The notes: a model not told the origin generated them from the sequence alone. A DNA stretch of 64,000 nucleotides from Valencia hispanica (GCA_963556495.2 OY747717.1:3969501-4033500), one strand, 5' to 3'; shown: positions 10,494 to 21,850, numbered from the stretch's first letter. Numbers and translations are program-made.

Positions 10494-13430
10494 TCATACA
10501 TATGACATCAAGCATTTACTCAAAGGCAATTCTAAACAGATGGTTTTAAGTCTCGATTTAAAGCAGTTCAGAGTTTCAGCAGCTCTACACTCGTCAGGAA
10601 GTCTGTTCCAGATTAGAGGAGCATAGAAACTGAAAGCTGCTTCTCCATGTTTAGTTCTGAGTCTAGGGATGTTTAGTAGGCTAGAGTTGGAGGACCTGAG
10701 TGGTCTTGGTGGTTGGTACCATGACAACAGGTCTTCAACATATTTTGGTGCTAAGCCATGTAATGATTTATAAACTAGTAAAAGTATTTAGAAGTCTATT
10801 CTCTGAGCTACAGGGAGCCAGTGTAAGGACTTTAGAACGGGGGTGATGTGCTCTACTTTCCTGGTTCTAGTGAGGAACACGAGCAGCAGCGTTCTGGATC
10901 AGCTGCAGCTGTCTGATTGACTTTTTAGGCAGACCTGTGAAGATGCTGTTGCAGTAATCAATCCGACTAAAGATAAACGCATGGATGAGTTTTTCTAGGT
11001 CCTGTCGCAAAATCAGTCCTTTAATCCTAGAGATGTTCTTCAGGTGATAGAACGCTGACCTTGTTATTGCCTTTATGTGACCCTGGAGGTTCAGGTCTGA
11101 GTCCATTACTACACCTAGGTTACGAACCTGATCAGTAGTTTCTAGCTGTATTAATTTAAGCTGTGTGCTGACTCTTGATCGTTCCTCCTTGGGTCCAAAA
11201 ATAATCACTTCAGTTTTGTTTCTATTCAGCTGGAGAAAGTTATGGCACATCCATCCATTTATTTGGTCAATGCATTGATTTAGGGTTTGAATGGGTTCAG
11301 AGTCACCTGGTGACATTGTAATGTAGAGCTGAGTGTCATCCGCGTAGTTATGGTAGCTAATGTTATTGGTCGCTATAATCTTGCCTAGTGGGAGCATGTA
11401 GATATTAAATAAGAGGGGCCCCAGGATGGAGCCCTGGGGCACCCCACATGTGATTTCTGTTCGTTCTGATGAAAAGTTTCCTATTGAAACATAGAAGTCC
11501 CTGTTCATTAGGTAAGACTCGAACCAGCCAAGTACTGTACCAGAGAGTCCGACCCAGCTCTCCAGTCGTTCCAATAAAATATCATGATCAACAGTGTCAA
11601 ATGCTGCACTGAGGTCCAACAGAACCAGCACTGTGGTTCTTCCACAGTCTGTATTTATGCGGATGTCATTGAATACTTTGACGAGGACAGTCTCAGTGCT
11701 GTGGTGAGCACGGAAACCAGACTGAAAAGCATCAAAACGGTTTGTCGTTGTTATGAAGCCATTTAACTGCTGAAACAGCTTTTTCAATAATCTTACTGAT
11801 GAATGGGAGATTAGAAATCGGCCTGTAGTTCTGCATTAACGTGTTGTCCAGATTTTTCTTCTTTAGCAGTGGTTTAATAACTGCTGTTTTTAATGCCTGA
11901 TGGAAGACACCTGATAGCAGTGATGAGTTCACTATTTGAACAAGATCAGAACCAATAACAGGAAGAACTTTCTTTAGAAAAGCTGTGGGTAGGATATCAA
12001 GACAGCAGGAGGAGGAGCTTAATTGGATAATGATTTTTTCAAGGCTGTTCTGGTTTAATTCGTGGAATTCAGACATTTTCTCTACATTGTTGTTGATTGG
12101 GGATGGCACTGGTTGTGGGTTCGATATTGAGGTACAGATTGACCGTCTAATTGTTAGAATCTTTTCAGTGAAAAAGCTGCAAATTCATTGCAGGCCCTGG
12201 TAGAGTTTAGTTCTGGGGCTACTGTCACTAAAGGATTAGTTAGTCTTTCCACTGTTGCAAATAGAGTCCGTGCGTTATTAATATTTCTGTTGATGATTTC
12301 AGAAAAGAACGATTCCCTAGCATCTTTTATAGTTAGCTGATATCTATTCAGTCTCTCTTTGTAGATCTCATAGTGAACCTGGAGTCGAGTTTTCCGCCAT
12401 TTTCTCTCGGCTCGTCGACACTCTCTTTTTTCACTACGTACCAGTGGATTACTTGTCCACGGAGACTTCTTTCTACCTGAGACTACTTTCACTTTAGTTG
12501 GAGCAATGGAATCCATGATGTCTGAGATTTTCGCAAGGAAAGTATCTACCAACTTATTTAGTTTGAGTTGGGAGATGAGGGGGATGTGGTGGAAGGATAA
12601 ATACGTTTAAAGGTTTCTACTGAACTGTCCCCTAGAAAACGCTTTTTTATAGTGGTCTTACTTTGGCTGGGTAATTTAGCAGAGATGGTACTTTGAAAGA
12701 AAACACAGAAATGGTCAGATAATGCAATATTAATTACAGAGATGTCAGAAATATTTAAACCTTTGCTGATAATTAGGTCCAGAGTGTGTCCTTTATTGTG
12801 TGTTGGTTGTTTGACATGCTGGATCAGTCCGAAGTTGTGGAGAGTATCATCTAATGTTTTTGCTTGTCTATCTTGGGGGTTGTCGGTATGGATGTTAAAG
12901 TCCCCCACGATGATTAGTTGGTCATAGTCGATACATATTACAGAAAGAACGTCATTGAAATCATTAAAGAAGTTGGAGTTAAGTTTTGGTGGTTTATATA
13001 AACTTAGAAATAAAGCTTTGTTAGGCTCATTTATCTGGGTGGCTAGGTATTCAAAAGAATCAAACGCGCCCAGAGTTACCTTTTTAAAGTTCATTGAGTT
13101 GTGAAAGATGGTGGCTACACCTCCGCCTCGTTTGTGTTTTCTGTTCTCGCTTAAGAAATTATAATTTGGAGGACTAGATTCTATTAATGAAGTTGTTTCG
13201 TTATTTTCATCTAGCCAAGTTTCTGATAAAAAAAGGCCGTGTAAATTATGCTCAGTGATGAAGTCATTGATAAGAAAAGACTTCCCAGATAGAGATCTAA
13301 TGTTTAATAAAGCTAACCTAAGTATTGTTATGATGGGCAGCTGACCCTTCCGACAGGTTATCAATTTGAGATTTTGTTTAATATGAGAGCGTGTGGTTAA
13401 CGGTTTATGTTTCCTGCTGCTGATAATCAC
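10494..13430 (-). pseudogene. LINE ORF2: endonuclease plus reverse transcriptase, frameshifted
   Basis: The N-terminal segment (13430-12558) is an APE-like endonuclease. It has LRLALLNIRSLSGKSFLIND, LSETWLDEN with the catalytic Glu, a Gly-rich block after KHKRGGGVA, VGDFNIHTD with the Asp-Asn pair, and SDHFCVFF with the catalytic His. A frameshift near 12555 leads to the linker, another break lies near 12150-12110, and another near 11760. The RT follows with [38 protein letters not shown] and [10 protein letters not shown] (the catalytic Asp pair), then the C-terminal [11 protein letters not shown]. After a further break near 10867-10727, the tail reads AAFSFYAPLIWNRLPDE and ends at 10494. 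Catalytic residues survive but the frame does not, so this is a dead copy of a once active enzyme. Confidence 0.9.
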
Positions 13431-13505
13431 TGATATAGCCTCAGGGGTGCCGGGTGAATTCTGGGAGACGGTAGGGGTGGATTTATTGCCCGGTTCCCTT
13501 AAATA

Positions 13506-14817
13506 TCAAATATCTGTAATAATCAGTGGGGGGAAGCTCCCAGGCTTATGGACACTAGTCCCAGGGGTTTGGTGTAGTCTAAGTTTAGGTGCTAATTGTG
13601 TCCCAAATTTGATTTGCTCGTTCAGTCTGTCTGTAAAGTTTCTAAATGGAGACTCATTTGATGTGGCTGAGTCACAGGAAGATGAAGACTTAATCTCTGA
13701 TGGTTGTTTATCTGTTCGGTCCTGTGGTGTCATCATGACTTGCTGTTTTTGTTCTCTGATATCCATGGGCGCCTCAAGGTCAGCTTTTGGGAGCAAGTGT
13801 TTTGCTTTCTGATGTTGATAAGAAAAAATGTTTGCTGCCAACAGCCTTACTCTGGACCTGTTCAAATAGCGCATTCCTGCTTTAAACAGATGATTAGCAC
13901 TTCCAAATACTTTGAAATTATTAATAAATGTGAACGACTTCTCAGATGATTGTTTCTTCAACCATTTATGGAGCATGCGGAGTCTGCTAAATCTGTCATC
14001 ATTCCCTTCAGGGACTGGTCCGCTGATGAGGATGTTTACGTTAAGTCCATCAAGTCTCTGTAGGAGATCAGAAAAGTCTCTCTTCAGAATCTCTGATTGT
14101 CTCATCGCGATATCTGCTGATCCAGCGTGAATGACAAGCTTTTCCAAAGTAGGATGTTGGTCCAAGATTTTAGGGATTTTTTTCTGATATTTCTCTCACT
14201 GTATTTTTGTAGCAGCTATAAACTTTGGTATTCTTGCTACAAAAAGCCTCAATACCATTAATTGATCCGTCTTGTATGATAACAGTCTTTGCCGGGGGCG
14301 CTCTTACTTTATGTGTCCGTTTGATGCGGCTGGGTTTCTCCTGGTGGCTTTGACTGGTCCTGGGGGCTGCGTCATCTTTCGGGGAACTCAAGGCTGCGAA
14401 TCTGTTTTTCAGCGGGATTCCAGGTGGAGAAATATCTCTTGTTTTTGGCTGAAACCTCTTTTGTTTACTTTTAGCAGAAGCGGCAGTTCTGGGTTCAGAG
14501 GTTTCTCTGTGTCGGAGTTTCTTTTGTTTTTTCTTCCTCGGAGAACAGGCTGGGGTTGATTTCATGCGTTTTAAAGCTGGCCAGTTTTCATTGTAGTGCG
14601 GAGTTCTGCCGCTCAGACGCCTGTAGGGAGTCTCTCCGACACGATGTAACACCGGGCTGATAGGCTGTTCTCTGTTTGTATTCAACGGTAAAGTTGTTTC
14701 ATTTTGTCCATAATCAGCGTGGAGATCAAAATTAATTTCCAGACGACGTAGCTTCGTTTCAATGCCCTCAATTCTGTGGAGCAGTTTTTCAAAATCCTCA
14801 GCTGAGCAAAAAGCCAT
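13506..14817 (-). pseudogene. LINE ORF1 with basic N-terminus and degraded SGNH esterase-like domain
   Basis: The ATG at 14817 opens a 215-codon frame with a short helical start (FEKLLHRIEGIETKLRRLE), possibly coiled-coil, followed by a Lys/Arg-rich region. It ends at 14170. The adjacent frame from 14165 down continues the same protein, which implies a one-base-type frameshift at the join. The second part resembles the GDSL/SGNH esterase domain found in L2/CR1 ORF1 proteins: VIHAGSADIAMRQSE, ISGPVPEGNDDRFSRL, then FKAGMRYLNRSRVRLLAAN. The segment QDGSINGI stands where the nucleophile-Ser block is expected, and the D-x-H motif near the end is changed (AGMRYLNR), so esterase activity is probably lost. 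The family assignment is inference from motif order. Confidence 0.72.
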
Positions 14818-15970
14818 GTTGATAAGTCCATAAAGTAATCCAAGAAGAGATCTGGTCTAATACAGAAACTCCAGGGGCTGGATAGATAAAGTAACTAAGA
14901 AAAGGTTAAGAAAGAAAACAAGAAAAGCAAACAGAAAAGAAAATTAAAGAAAATAAGTGAACGGATCTGGAGAGAGACAGAGAGCAGCTGCTCCTCCTTC
15001 AGCAGACAAAGACCAAGATCAGGTCTTTAGCTAGGCTAAAAGAGCTGAAAATCAAGACACACCAGGAGTAATGCCAGGCCTAAACCAGTCCAGGACAAAC
15101 AAGAACTGAGCTGGAGATCAACTGTTTGTTAACCCGGTCTAAGCTGTCTAATTCGCGGTTGTACAACACAAGTAGGCTATCTGCATCAGAATGTACATCA
15201 AAAATGAAAAAAGAAAGAAAAAGCACATATAGACCATAAAAACCCAGCAAAAGATAGCTATCTTTATATATTCTGCTAAATATGTTGTTATCATAGAAAG
15301 TGTGTTAGTTCAAAAACTTATTTGTCAACTAGTCACAGCTTAGAAGTAATATTTTCTTAACTGAATTGTACACAACACAAGAAAATAATTAGTCAATCAA
15401 GTTAGTTTTTTACTGCCTTGGTAGCTGACCATGAACACCTCACCTGGCACTGAGAGGACTGGGTCATTAGTAGGAGGACGAGGTGCAGACAATAAAGCTG
15501 ACTATGCATCTGTATAAGTCAAGCAAGCACACACACGCACATAAATATAATATTCTTATTGGCCTATTTAGTTTTTTTAATATAAATATTAAAATATCTA
15601 TTTTGTAAACTCATTATAGCCGATGGTTACTACAAGCACATGTTTTATTCCATTTTATTTATTTTTTTATTTTTTCTGGGACATTTCATATTAATAACGT
15701 CAAGCATCAATCTTATCAGCAGAGTTATTGAACTGATTTATTCATTTTTGAAGCTTGTAGATTACTTTTTGTTTCGTAAAGTTATCATTATGTGAGAACA
15801 CAGGTAGATATCAGGTGTTTAGGAGCTTTAATCTTGGTGAAGTTTCGCGCTCGTTCGGCTTAAGATGTGGGTGTACAGCGGCCGCTGAATCTGTGTCTAT
15901 GAGACATGATAACCCGGAGACAGCAGAGACTGTTGGATGTAAATAATTATTCAGTAATTATTTTACTAAC

Positions 15971-16168
15971 CTAGCTAGATAAACGCAGGTAATGTATGTA
16001 GCAACAAAAAGAAGTAGGTCTGAAAGTTTTAGAATAGGACAAGCTACCTTTCTTTTTGAAAAACTGTGTAACATACTGTCGACCTCGGCGTTCTCTGTCT
16101 TCTCTTTCCTTCGTTTCTTTGCGTTTTTGATGCCCTGACTTTTGATGTGACTTGCCTGCGTCTGTCAC
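15971..16168 (-). pseudogene. Remnant of hAT-type transposase N-terminal exon
   Basis: The minus-strand reading starts MTDAGKSHQKSGHQKRKETK and continues through EDRERRGRQYVTQFFKKKG. A short Lys/Arg/Glu-rich leader ending in an 'FFKKKG' motif is how many fish hAT proteins related to ZMYM1-like transposases begin, and the position, 1.3 kb inside the right terminus and in matching orientation, fits a first coding exon. The rest of the transposase was not found. Similarity is judged by eye only. Confidence 0.4.
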
Positions 16169-16209
16169 TGTCTGCGCTGCATCATAGAAAGAGACGTTAT
16201 GCTAGCAAG

Positions 16210-17229
16210 CAGTGTCGCCAACTGTCTCAGACAGAAAGTAGCTGAAGTTGCCCCAGAAAGTCGCTAGATGTCGCCAGATGACGTCATACGCTAATTTGCA
16301 TAATGATGACGTCATCGTGTGATGACAAAACAGAAAGGAGGAAATAATTATATTTAGATTAGGATTACAGGGTTAAACAATACATAATTTAAACAGGGGA
16401 AACATGCTACAGGGAAATATGACTTTTGTCTTCAAGAAGAGACGGTGGAACATGTTCTATTATTTTACCTGAAGTAAACTGTGGAGAAAACTGGTACAAA
16501 ATTAACAAGATATCAAATTGCAAACCAGACATCAAAGACCTTTTAAACAAAATTTTAAGTTCTGAAAAAAAGAATTGCTGAGATATCTCAAGAAGACGAC
16601 ATAATACAGAGAATATAGTTGTTTGTTTGTTTTTTAGTATTTTGTAAAAATAAGTAGGGCATATTTAGCATGCATCAAATGTTTCTATCCAACCACCATT
16701 AAACAGAAGTTTATTGCTTATGGTATTATTTTCGGTAGTTTTTTTTGTCATAAGTTTTAAATGTCCTGTTTTTGAACTCACCATACATTTCGAACGTTCC
16801 TTGAATGCACCACAGGTGCGAGATGCCGATGCAGCGTAGTACAGACAAGCTTCTCCCTTAATTATCGTTGAAAGATCGGTCTTATATACATGCAGATTTA
16901 TTTTTTACTTTTAAATTAACATTAAGTACTAAACAACTTTGTTTGTGAGTGGATGAAATGAACTGAAAAAGGTTTATGATTGGTCAGTGGACATAGTTTG
17001 ATCATGCTGCGTACACATGCGCAGATCATTCTCTTACTGAGCGTCGGGAAGGAGCAAGCTGGGTCTCTAAACTGTAGCAAATATCAGCAACAAAGTTTCA
17101 CAGAAAGTAGCTAAAGGTGGTCCTTAATGTCGCTAGATTTGTCGCTAGGCGCTTTTTGGGAAAAAAGTCATTAAGGGGGTCTGAAAAGTCGTTAGAAATA
17201 GCGACAAAGTCGCTAAGTTGGCAACACTG
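16210..17229. mobile_element. Non-autonomous hAT element, 1020 bp, perfect 8-bp duplication
   Basis: It begins 'cagtgtcgccaact' and ends 'agttggcaacactg', terminal inverted repeats differing at one position. It is flanked on both sides by the identical octamer 'ctagcaag' (16202-16209 and 17230-17237). Subterminal copies of 'gtcgctag' occur near both ends, as expected for transposase-binding sites. No transposase ORF was seen. It lies within the larger hAT element. Confidence 0.9.
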
Positions 17230-17539
17230 CTAGCAAGCAACTCAGAAGGACAGGTGGAATGAACCATTGTAAAGGGGAGGGTTGTGACTGAGACAGTAAA
17301 TAAATTATTTGTTAAATATTAAATCTATGGTCAAAATAGACAAAATACACATTAAGCACGTGAGGGGCCCTAGCACATTTAACGTATGTATTAAAATGAG
17401 AAAATAGATAGGAAAAGAAAAAAAAGGGGTCTGCTCTTCTGGGCCCTTCATCAGCCTGGGCCCTTAGAATCGTCCTAACCTTCCACCCCTTTACCGCGCC
17501 CATGTTCGTAGCTGGTTAATATTTAACATTAAAACAATC

Positions 17540-17935
17540 AGTCTCCTGACTAGCAAGCAAGCAAAACGTATTTATATAGCATCTTTCACAGACAGAAGGT
17601 CACAAAGTACTTCATAAAGTTAATACTAATAAATGAATAAATCAATAATAAGAATCCAATTTATGGATCTCAGACAGCTGGATGTCATCAGCGAATAAGT
17701 GGTAGGAAACATCATCAAACTGTTTGATTAACTTTCGAGCTGAAATAATATCGGACCCAAAACAGAACCCTGAGGTACACCATAGAACACATCAGAAGGA
17801 TTGGAAATAATCTGATTTGCAGATATTCTAAAACTCCTACGCAACAAATAAGAAGAAATCCATGCCAGGACCGGTCCTGACGACAGTCCTATAGCAGGCT
17901 GCACATTCTTGTGAGTAAAAATATTGTGATCAAAG
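17540..17935 (-). mobile_element. LINE fragment of a third L2/CR1-like family
   Basis: The minus strand codes for RT pieces: YGVPQGSVLGPILF at about 17750-17790, then, after a short deletion, LFADDIQLSEIHK at about 17660-17700 (the catalytic Asp pair). The 3' end shows 'gtatttatatagcat' and an 'agcaagcaagc' short-repeat tail at about 17550-17566. It is 5'-truncated at about 17935. Confidence 0.72.
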
Positions 17936-19527
17936 GGACTTGTGATTTGACTCGAGCAGCACGCCGATGACTTGCACTTGGACTAAAGTGCAGAACGGAA
18001 AGATGACATGTAAAGTCTACGGTTGAGGCCGTCAGAGTCTCTGCGGCGCTTTGTGTGGTTTAGGCGCGGGAATTTTCGAAGCTTTTGCAGCTTTCCAAGC
18101 TTCAAAGCGGCAAAAGCCAGCAACGCAGAAGTTGAGCTAGCTGAACCTTCGACGTCGTCCCCCCTGAGCGTCAACCAATCAGAGCGTCTCACTGTAGTGA
18201 CATCACTACGCATTCAAAGTAGTGCTGAATGCGAATCTCATCCATACGCAGCTCCTGGAGCAAATGGTTAAACTCTCCAAACTCTGAACGCCTCTCAAGA
18301 ACGTGGGTGTATCTACAAACGGCGCTGATGCCCGACGTCGACGTTGTCTAGCTTTATTTAGCAAATAAAGCCAAGCCACTCTCTCTATATATGATCCGCC
18401 ATTGTTTAAAAGATCCGGCAACAGAGGAAGCCCCGTCCACGCACTCTTTTTTTTTTTTTTTTGCTCAGCAAGTGGCGGGCTTCAGGCTTAAAAATTTATA
18501 CGCTTCAAACTAGTCGCTTTGTGAGCGTTTTTTTACTACGACAAAGAGTGCGGTGTGAACCGACTTGAACTCCGATGTGTGAAATTGCTATTGTTGGAAT
18601 TAGCATGTAGCCGATGCTAATGTTAGCTTGCTATATTAGATCAGATTACCGGACAAATTTAACAACAACTTTCCAAAGCTTTTGTAAGTGTACGGGTGAC
18701 ATGTCGATTATTTATTGTTTTCACATTTATTTTGAACATGTTTTATTATTTAGCATATGCTTCTGTGTTAACTTGGTGATAGCTTGGGGGCGTTGAGTAG
18801 CCATTATTCTAGTTTTGGAATCGACACCCTGCTCTCTTATGTTTGACTTGCTTTTCAGGTGATAATGACTTGACTTGGACTGGAAGATTCTTTTTGGGAC
18901 TCAGACTTGATTTGGACTCAAACTATAAGGACACAAGTGTGACTTGGACTCGAGAGATGGTGACCTGAGTACAACACCGGTCAGCACACAAATGAGAAAC
19001 GTGGAACGCTGTGATTGGTTGAGATGGTATGAGCAGGAACTACTTTTGTTTCCGTAACTGTCGCTACTAATGTAATTTAATAAAAGACTCAAAGGCAACT
19101 TTTTAAAATCTTTTCCTCACCATATTGTAATTTGAGCAGCGTGTTTATACCATCCAGGAGTAATATTAACGTTTTGGAGTGGCCCAGCCAGAGGGACCTT
19201 AAGATTAGGGTGATGGTAAGGAGGGGCTCCAGCCTCAAAGACTTAGAGCTCGTCATTAAATATAAATGATCAAACCATCGGCTGAAACGTGTGAATATTT
19301 CTTTACTAGCCAATTGTTAATCAAATGTTATAAAAACTGAAAAAATATCTACAAAAAAGTGCTCCTTTCTCACTTTTATTATCTTTTGAGAGATGCCTGT
19401 CTAATTTCCTATCAGAAATTAAATTGTTGGTTGAAATAAATGTATTTAAATCTCAATCTCCAAGGGGTATGAGTAATTTTTGGCATAGCTGTATGAATAA
19501 GATTACCTCAAATATTTTTATTCTTAT
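17936..19527 (+). other. Intron 3 repeat-like segment, unresolved
   Basis: Text rich in 'gacttggactcg' motifs occurs at 17935-17990 and again at 18840-18960, suggesting one repeat split by an insertion of about 0.85 kb. That insert (18000-18840) is GC-richer, has 'aaccaatcagagcg' and a T15 run at 18447, and may be a non-autonomous DNA element; its ends were not resolved. No gene was found. The stretch 18960-19527 holds nothing I can name. Confidence 0.4.
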
Positions 19528-19904
19528 TTATTTATGTTCTGTCTTCTCAAACCCCCAGACGGTCGTGGCAGATGGCCGCTTGCACTGAGCCTGGTTCTGG
19601 TTCTGCTGGAGGTTTCTTCCTGTTAAAGGGGAGTTTCTCCTCTCCACTGTCACTACATGCTTGCTCAGTATGAGGGATTGCTGAGGTATTGCTGTGGTTG
19701 GAAAGTCTGCATTAATGGGATGCAACCTCAAGTCAATGACTCGATGCGATCTGCTGGGATTCCTTGAATGGGAAACTAACTAAAACTTTAAACTAATTGG
19801 AATGTTTGTATGATTGTATTGAAATGACTTTTCTTGTTAAGTGCCTTGAGTTGACATCTGTTGTGAATCGGCGCTATACAAATAAACTGAATTGAAATTG
19901 AATT
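19528..19904 (+). mobile_element. LINE family-2 3' end abutting the exon 4 acceptor
   Basis: This is the only LINE fragment in the gene that lies in sense orientation. It matches the tail of the copy at 44612-45740 ('tcttctcaaacccccagacg', then 'catgcttgctcagtatg', then 'gtgaatcggcgctata'). It carries 'aataaa' at 19881-19886 and ends about 40 bases upstream of the st8sia3 exon 4 acceptor (AG at 19944-19945). Confidence 0.85.
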
Positions 19905-19945
19905 TTCTTTCCAAATAATTATTTTTGATTTTCCCCTCTCTACAG

Positions 19946-20228
19946 TTACTGGAAAACCAAGCAGTTGTCTCCGAAGCGCCTGAGCACTGGGATCCTGATG
20001 TACACGCTGGCGTCCTCCATGTGCGATCAGATTCATCTCTACGGTTTCTGGCCCTTCGGCTGGGATCCCAACACTGGAAAGGAGCTGCCGTACCACTACT
20101 ATGACAAGAAGGGAACCAAGTTCACCACCAAATGGCAGGAGTCGCACCAGCTGCCTGCCGAGTTCAAACTCCTCTACAAGATGCACACCGAAGGATTGCT
20201 GAAGCTTAGTCTTTCCCATTGTGCTTAG
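19946..20228 (+). CDS. st8sia3: Alpha-2,8-sialyltransferase ST8SIA3, last coding exon (sialylmotifs S, III, VS)
   Basis: The acceptor is 'cccctctctacag', ending at 19945. The first base completes an Asn codon from exon 3, then 93 codons run to TAG at 20226-20228. Sialylmotif S is visible in SPKRLSTGILMYTLASSMCD with its Cys, followed by HLYGFWPF. Motif III is HYYDKKGTKFT and motif VS is HQLPAEFKLLY with the catalytic His and Glu. The protein ends LSLSHCA, as in human ST8SIA3. The exons together give 320 residues, and adding a human-like 60-residue first exon gives about 380, the family length. The product makes short alpha-2,8-sialic acid chains in the Golgi, in other vertebrates mainly in brain. 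Confidence 0.96.
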
Positions 20229-20879
20229 GGCTACAACTGAAGCGCTCATTCAAACTGCTAACCAGCACATCCAATGGCCTAAATTACAGAAAGGACCTGA
20301 CCTGGATTCATGCAATGCAGGGAAAAAGCAAAATCAGGAGTGTAAGAGTAAATGGGTCAGCTCTTGGGAAGAATCTAATCTGCAAATGGCAACAATCCAA
20401 TATGCGGATGTTTTTCTTTCCTAAGGTTTAAAATAAAAAAACTGAATCAAGCTGTTTTCTATTTTCTGCTTTTTTGTTGGTCTTATAGGTGATATATAAC
20501 ATCTGAAAGTAACTTTACAACTTTTGAGCATCTCAACATCATTTTGTACAGAGAACATTTGAGGGCTTAATTGCCATGGCAAATAGCATAAATCTAAACG
20601 GACAACTTTGAAAAAGCTCAAGATTTGATCTAAGGGAACATGAAGCAAGATGCGGGAGTGGACTGAGCCAGGGCTCTCACGAGAAATAACTACAAATCAG
20701 AGATCTCGAATACTGAAGGCCAAACAACAAAATCCAAAAAAGGTGTCGTTATTAATAAACTGGAACCAGGTGTGGAGGGAAAACGGGACGCAAAACAACT
20801 CAAAAACCAGAACAAAAACCATAAAGCTTTACTGTGAAAACAAAATTTCAACCAAAATTCGAACATGGAAGCATTAACA
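20229..20879 (+). other. st8sia3: st8sia3 proximal 3' UTR, extent uncertain
   Basis: Unique-looking sequence follows the stop codon. An 'aataaa' at 20432-20437 is a possible proximal polyadenylation signal, but it sits in an A-rich run without a clear GU-rich element after it. No independent ORF is convincing here. Confidence 0.4.
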
Positions 20880-21850
20880 GCTAACTGCCATTTGTATTTA
20901 ATGTGACAATAATCAGTTTTCCTGTTCTTTAAAAACTTTTACTCAGACCCAGTTGTTCCATGAAAACCATATTTATGTTTAAACATTTTCTAATTATTTG
21001 TTAGTGGCACTAAATTGCTAAAGTCTGATAGCCATGAATATAGCTAGTTTATGCTAGCTGTGCTAGCTGGCCATTTTTGTCTTCCATCGCCCTCATCCAT
21101 CCATCCATCCATCCATCCATCCATCCATCCATCCATCCATCCATCCATCCATCCATCCATCCATCCATTTAGGCCCATTGCCTTAAAATGTCCTATTTAT
21201 ATATATTATATTCAAAGATTTACTGATGGGTGGCTGCTTTAAAGGATTTCCAATGTTTAGAAGCTAGTGTCAAAAGCTAATAGCACCTAGCTGCCATTCT
21301 GGTATTTAGAGACAGTAATCTGTTTTCCAATTGTGTAGCTAGTTTCAGACCGTTAGCTGGACATTATCCTGTTGGTATTCGGAATAACTAAATTTAAGCC
21401 AAATTCAAATGATATTCAAACATTTGCTGATGGTTAGCTAGCAGCCCTTGAAGAATGCTAATCTTAGTTGGCTAGTAGAAAAGCTAATAGGTGCAGTAAT
21501 TTATATCTTCTGTTGCAAAAATCCGTTTTTTTTTTTTACTTCTGTTACACCCTTTGAAAAATGTTATTTAGTCCCAGTGGTTGCAAAAAAAACAATATTC
21601 AAGCATTTGTTGATGATTTCTTTCTTGAAAGCCATAGAAGACTGCTAATGTTTGTTAGCTGGTGCCATTGCTAGTTATATGCAGTTAGCTGCCATTTCTA
21701 TTTTCAGTGTTGCAGTATTCTATTTTCCAATTCAGTTCAGTGCTTGAAAATCTGTTTGTTTAGGTCGAGGGGTTCCTTTAACACAACATTTACAGTATAT
21801 TCTAATATTAGCTGATAGTTATGTGAAGGTCTGAAAAAACGGCTCCCACC
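20880..21850. repeat. Degenerate tandem repeat, units about 250-400 bases
   Basis: Blocks such as 'gctgccatt', 'cagtaatctgttttccaa', 'attcaaacatttgctgatgg' and 'gttagctagc' recur in the same order near 20880, 21290, 21450-21600 and 21690. About four decayed copies are recognisable. A (CATC)n run is embedded at 21093-21168. No coding potential was seen. Confidence 0.55.
21093..21168. repeat. (CATC)n microsatellite
   Basis: About 19 uninterrupted tetranucleotide units. Confidence 0.97.

Larger units (their letters stand above)
10313..15010 (-). mobile_element. Near full-length LINE copy 3 (L2/CR1-type, two ORFs)
   Basis: On the minus strand this runs from a 5' UTR (upper limit uncertain, about 15010) through ORF1 (14817-13506) and ORF2 (about 13430-10494) to a 3' UTR that ends in a pentanucleotide tail, seen on the + strand as repeated 'aggca' at 10313-10335. 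A two-ORF layout with an esterase-like ORF1, an APE-type endonuclease plus RT in ORF2, and a short-repeat tail instead of poly(A) are known features of the L2/CR1 group. It inserted into the 9696-17504 hAT element. Both ORFs carry frameshifts, so it is inactive. Copies 1 and 2 belong to the same family. Confidence 0.88.
9696..17504 (-). mobile_element. Large hAT element, disrupted, with 8-bp target duplication
   Basis: The left terminus begins 'caggggtgccgcc' and the right terminus, read on the minus strand, begins 'catgggcgcggtaaag'. Both are followed by 'gggccc' blocks, as in fish hAT elements. The element is flanked by 'ttcatagc' (9688-9695) and 'ttcgtagc' (17505-17512), an 8-bp duplication with one mismatch; 8 bp is the hAT hallmark. 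Inside are a near full-length LINE (10313-15010), a second hAT element (16210-17229) and a remnant of a hAT-like N-terminal coding exon (15971-16168, minus). About 2 kb of original element sequence remains, so it cannot move by itself. Sequence near 10298 ('tactcgctcatcccta') looks like the end of yet another repeat. Confidence 0.75.
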
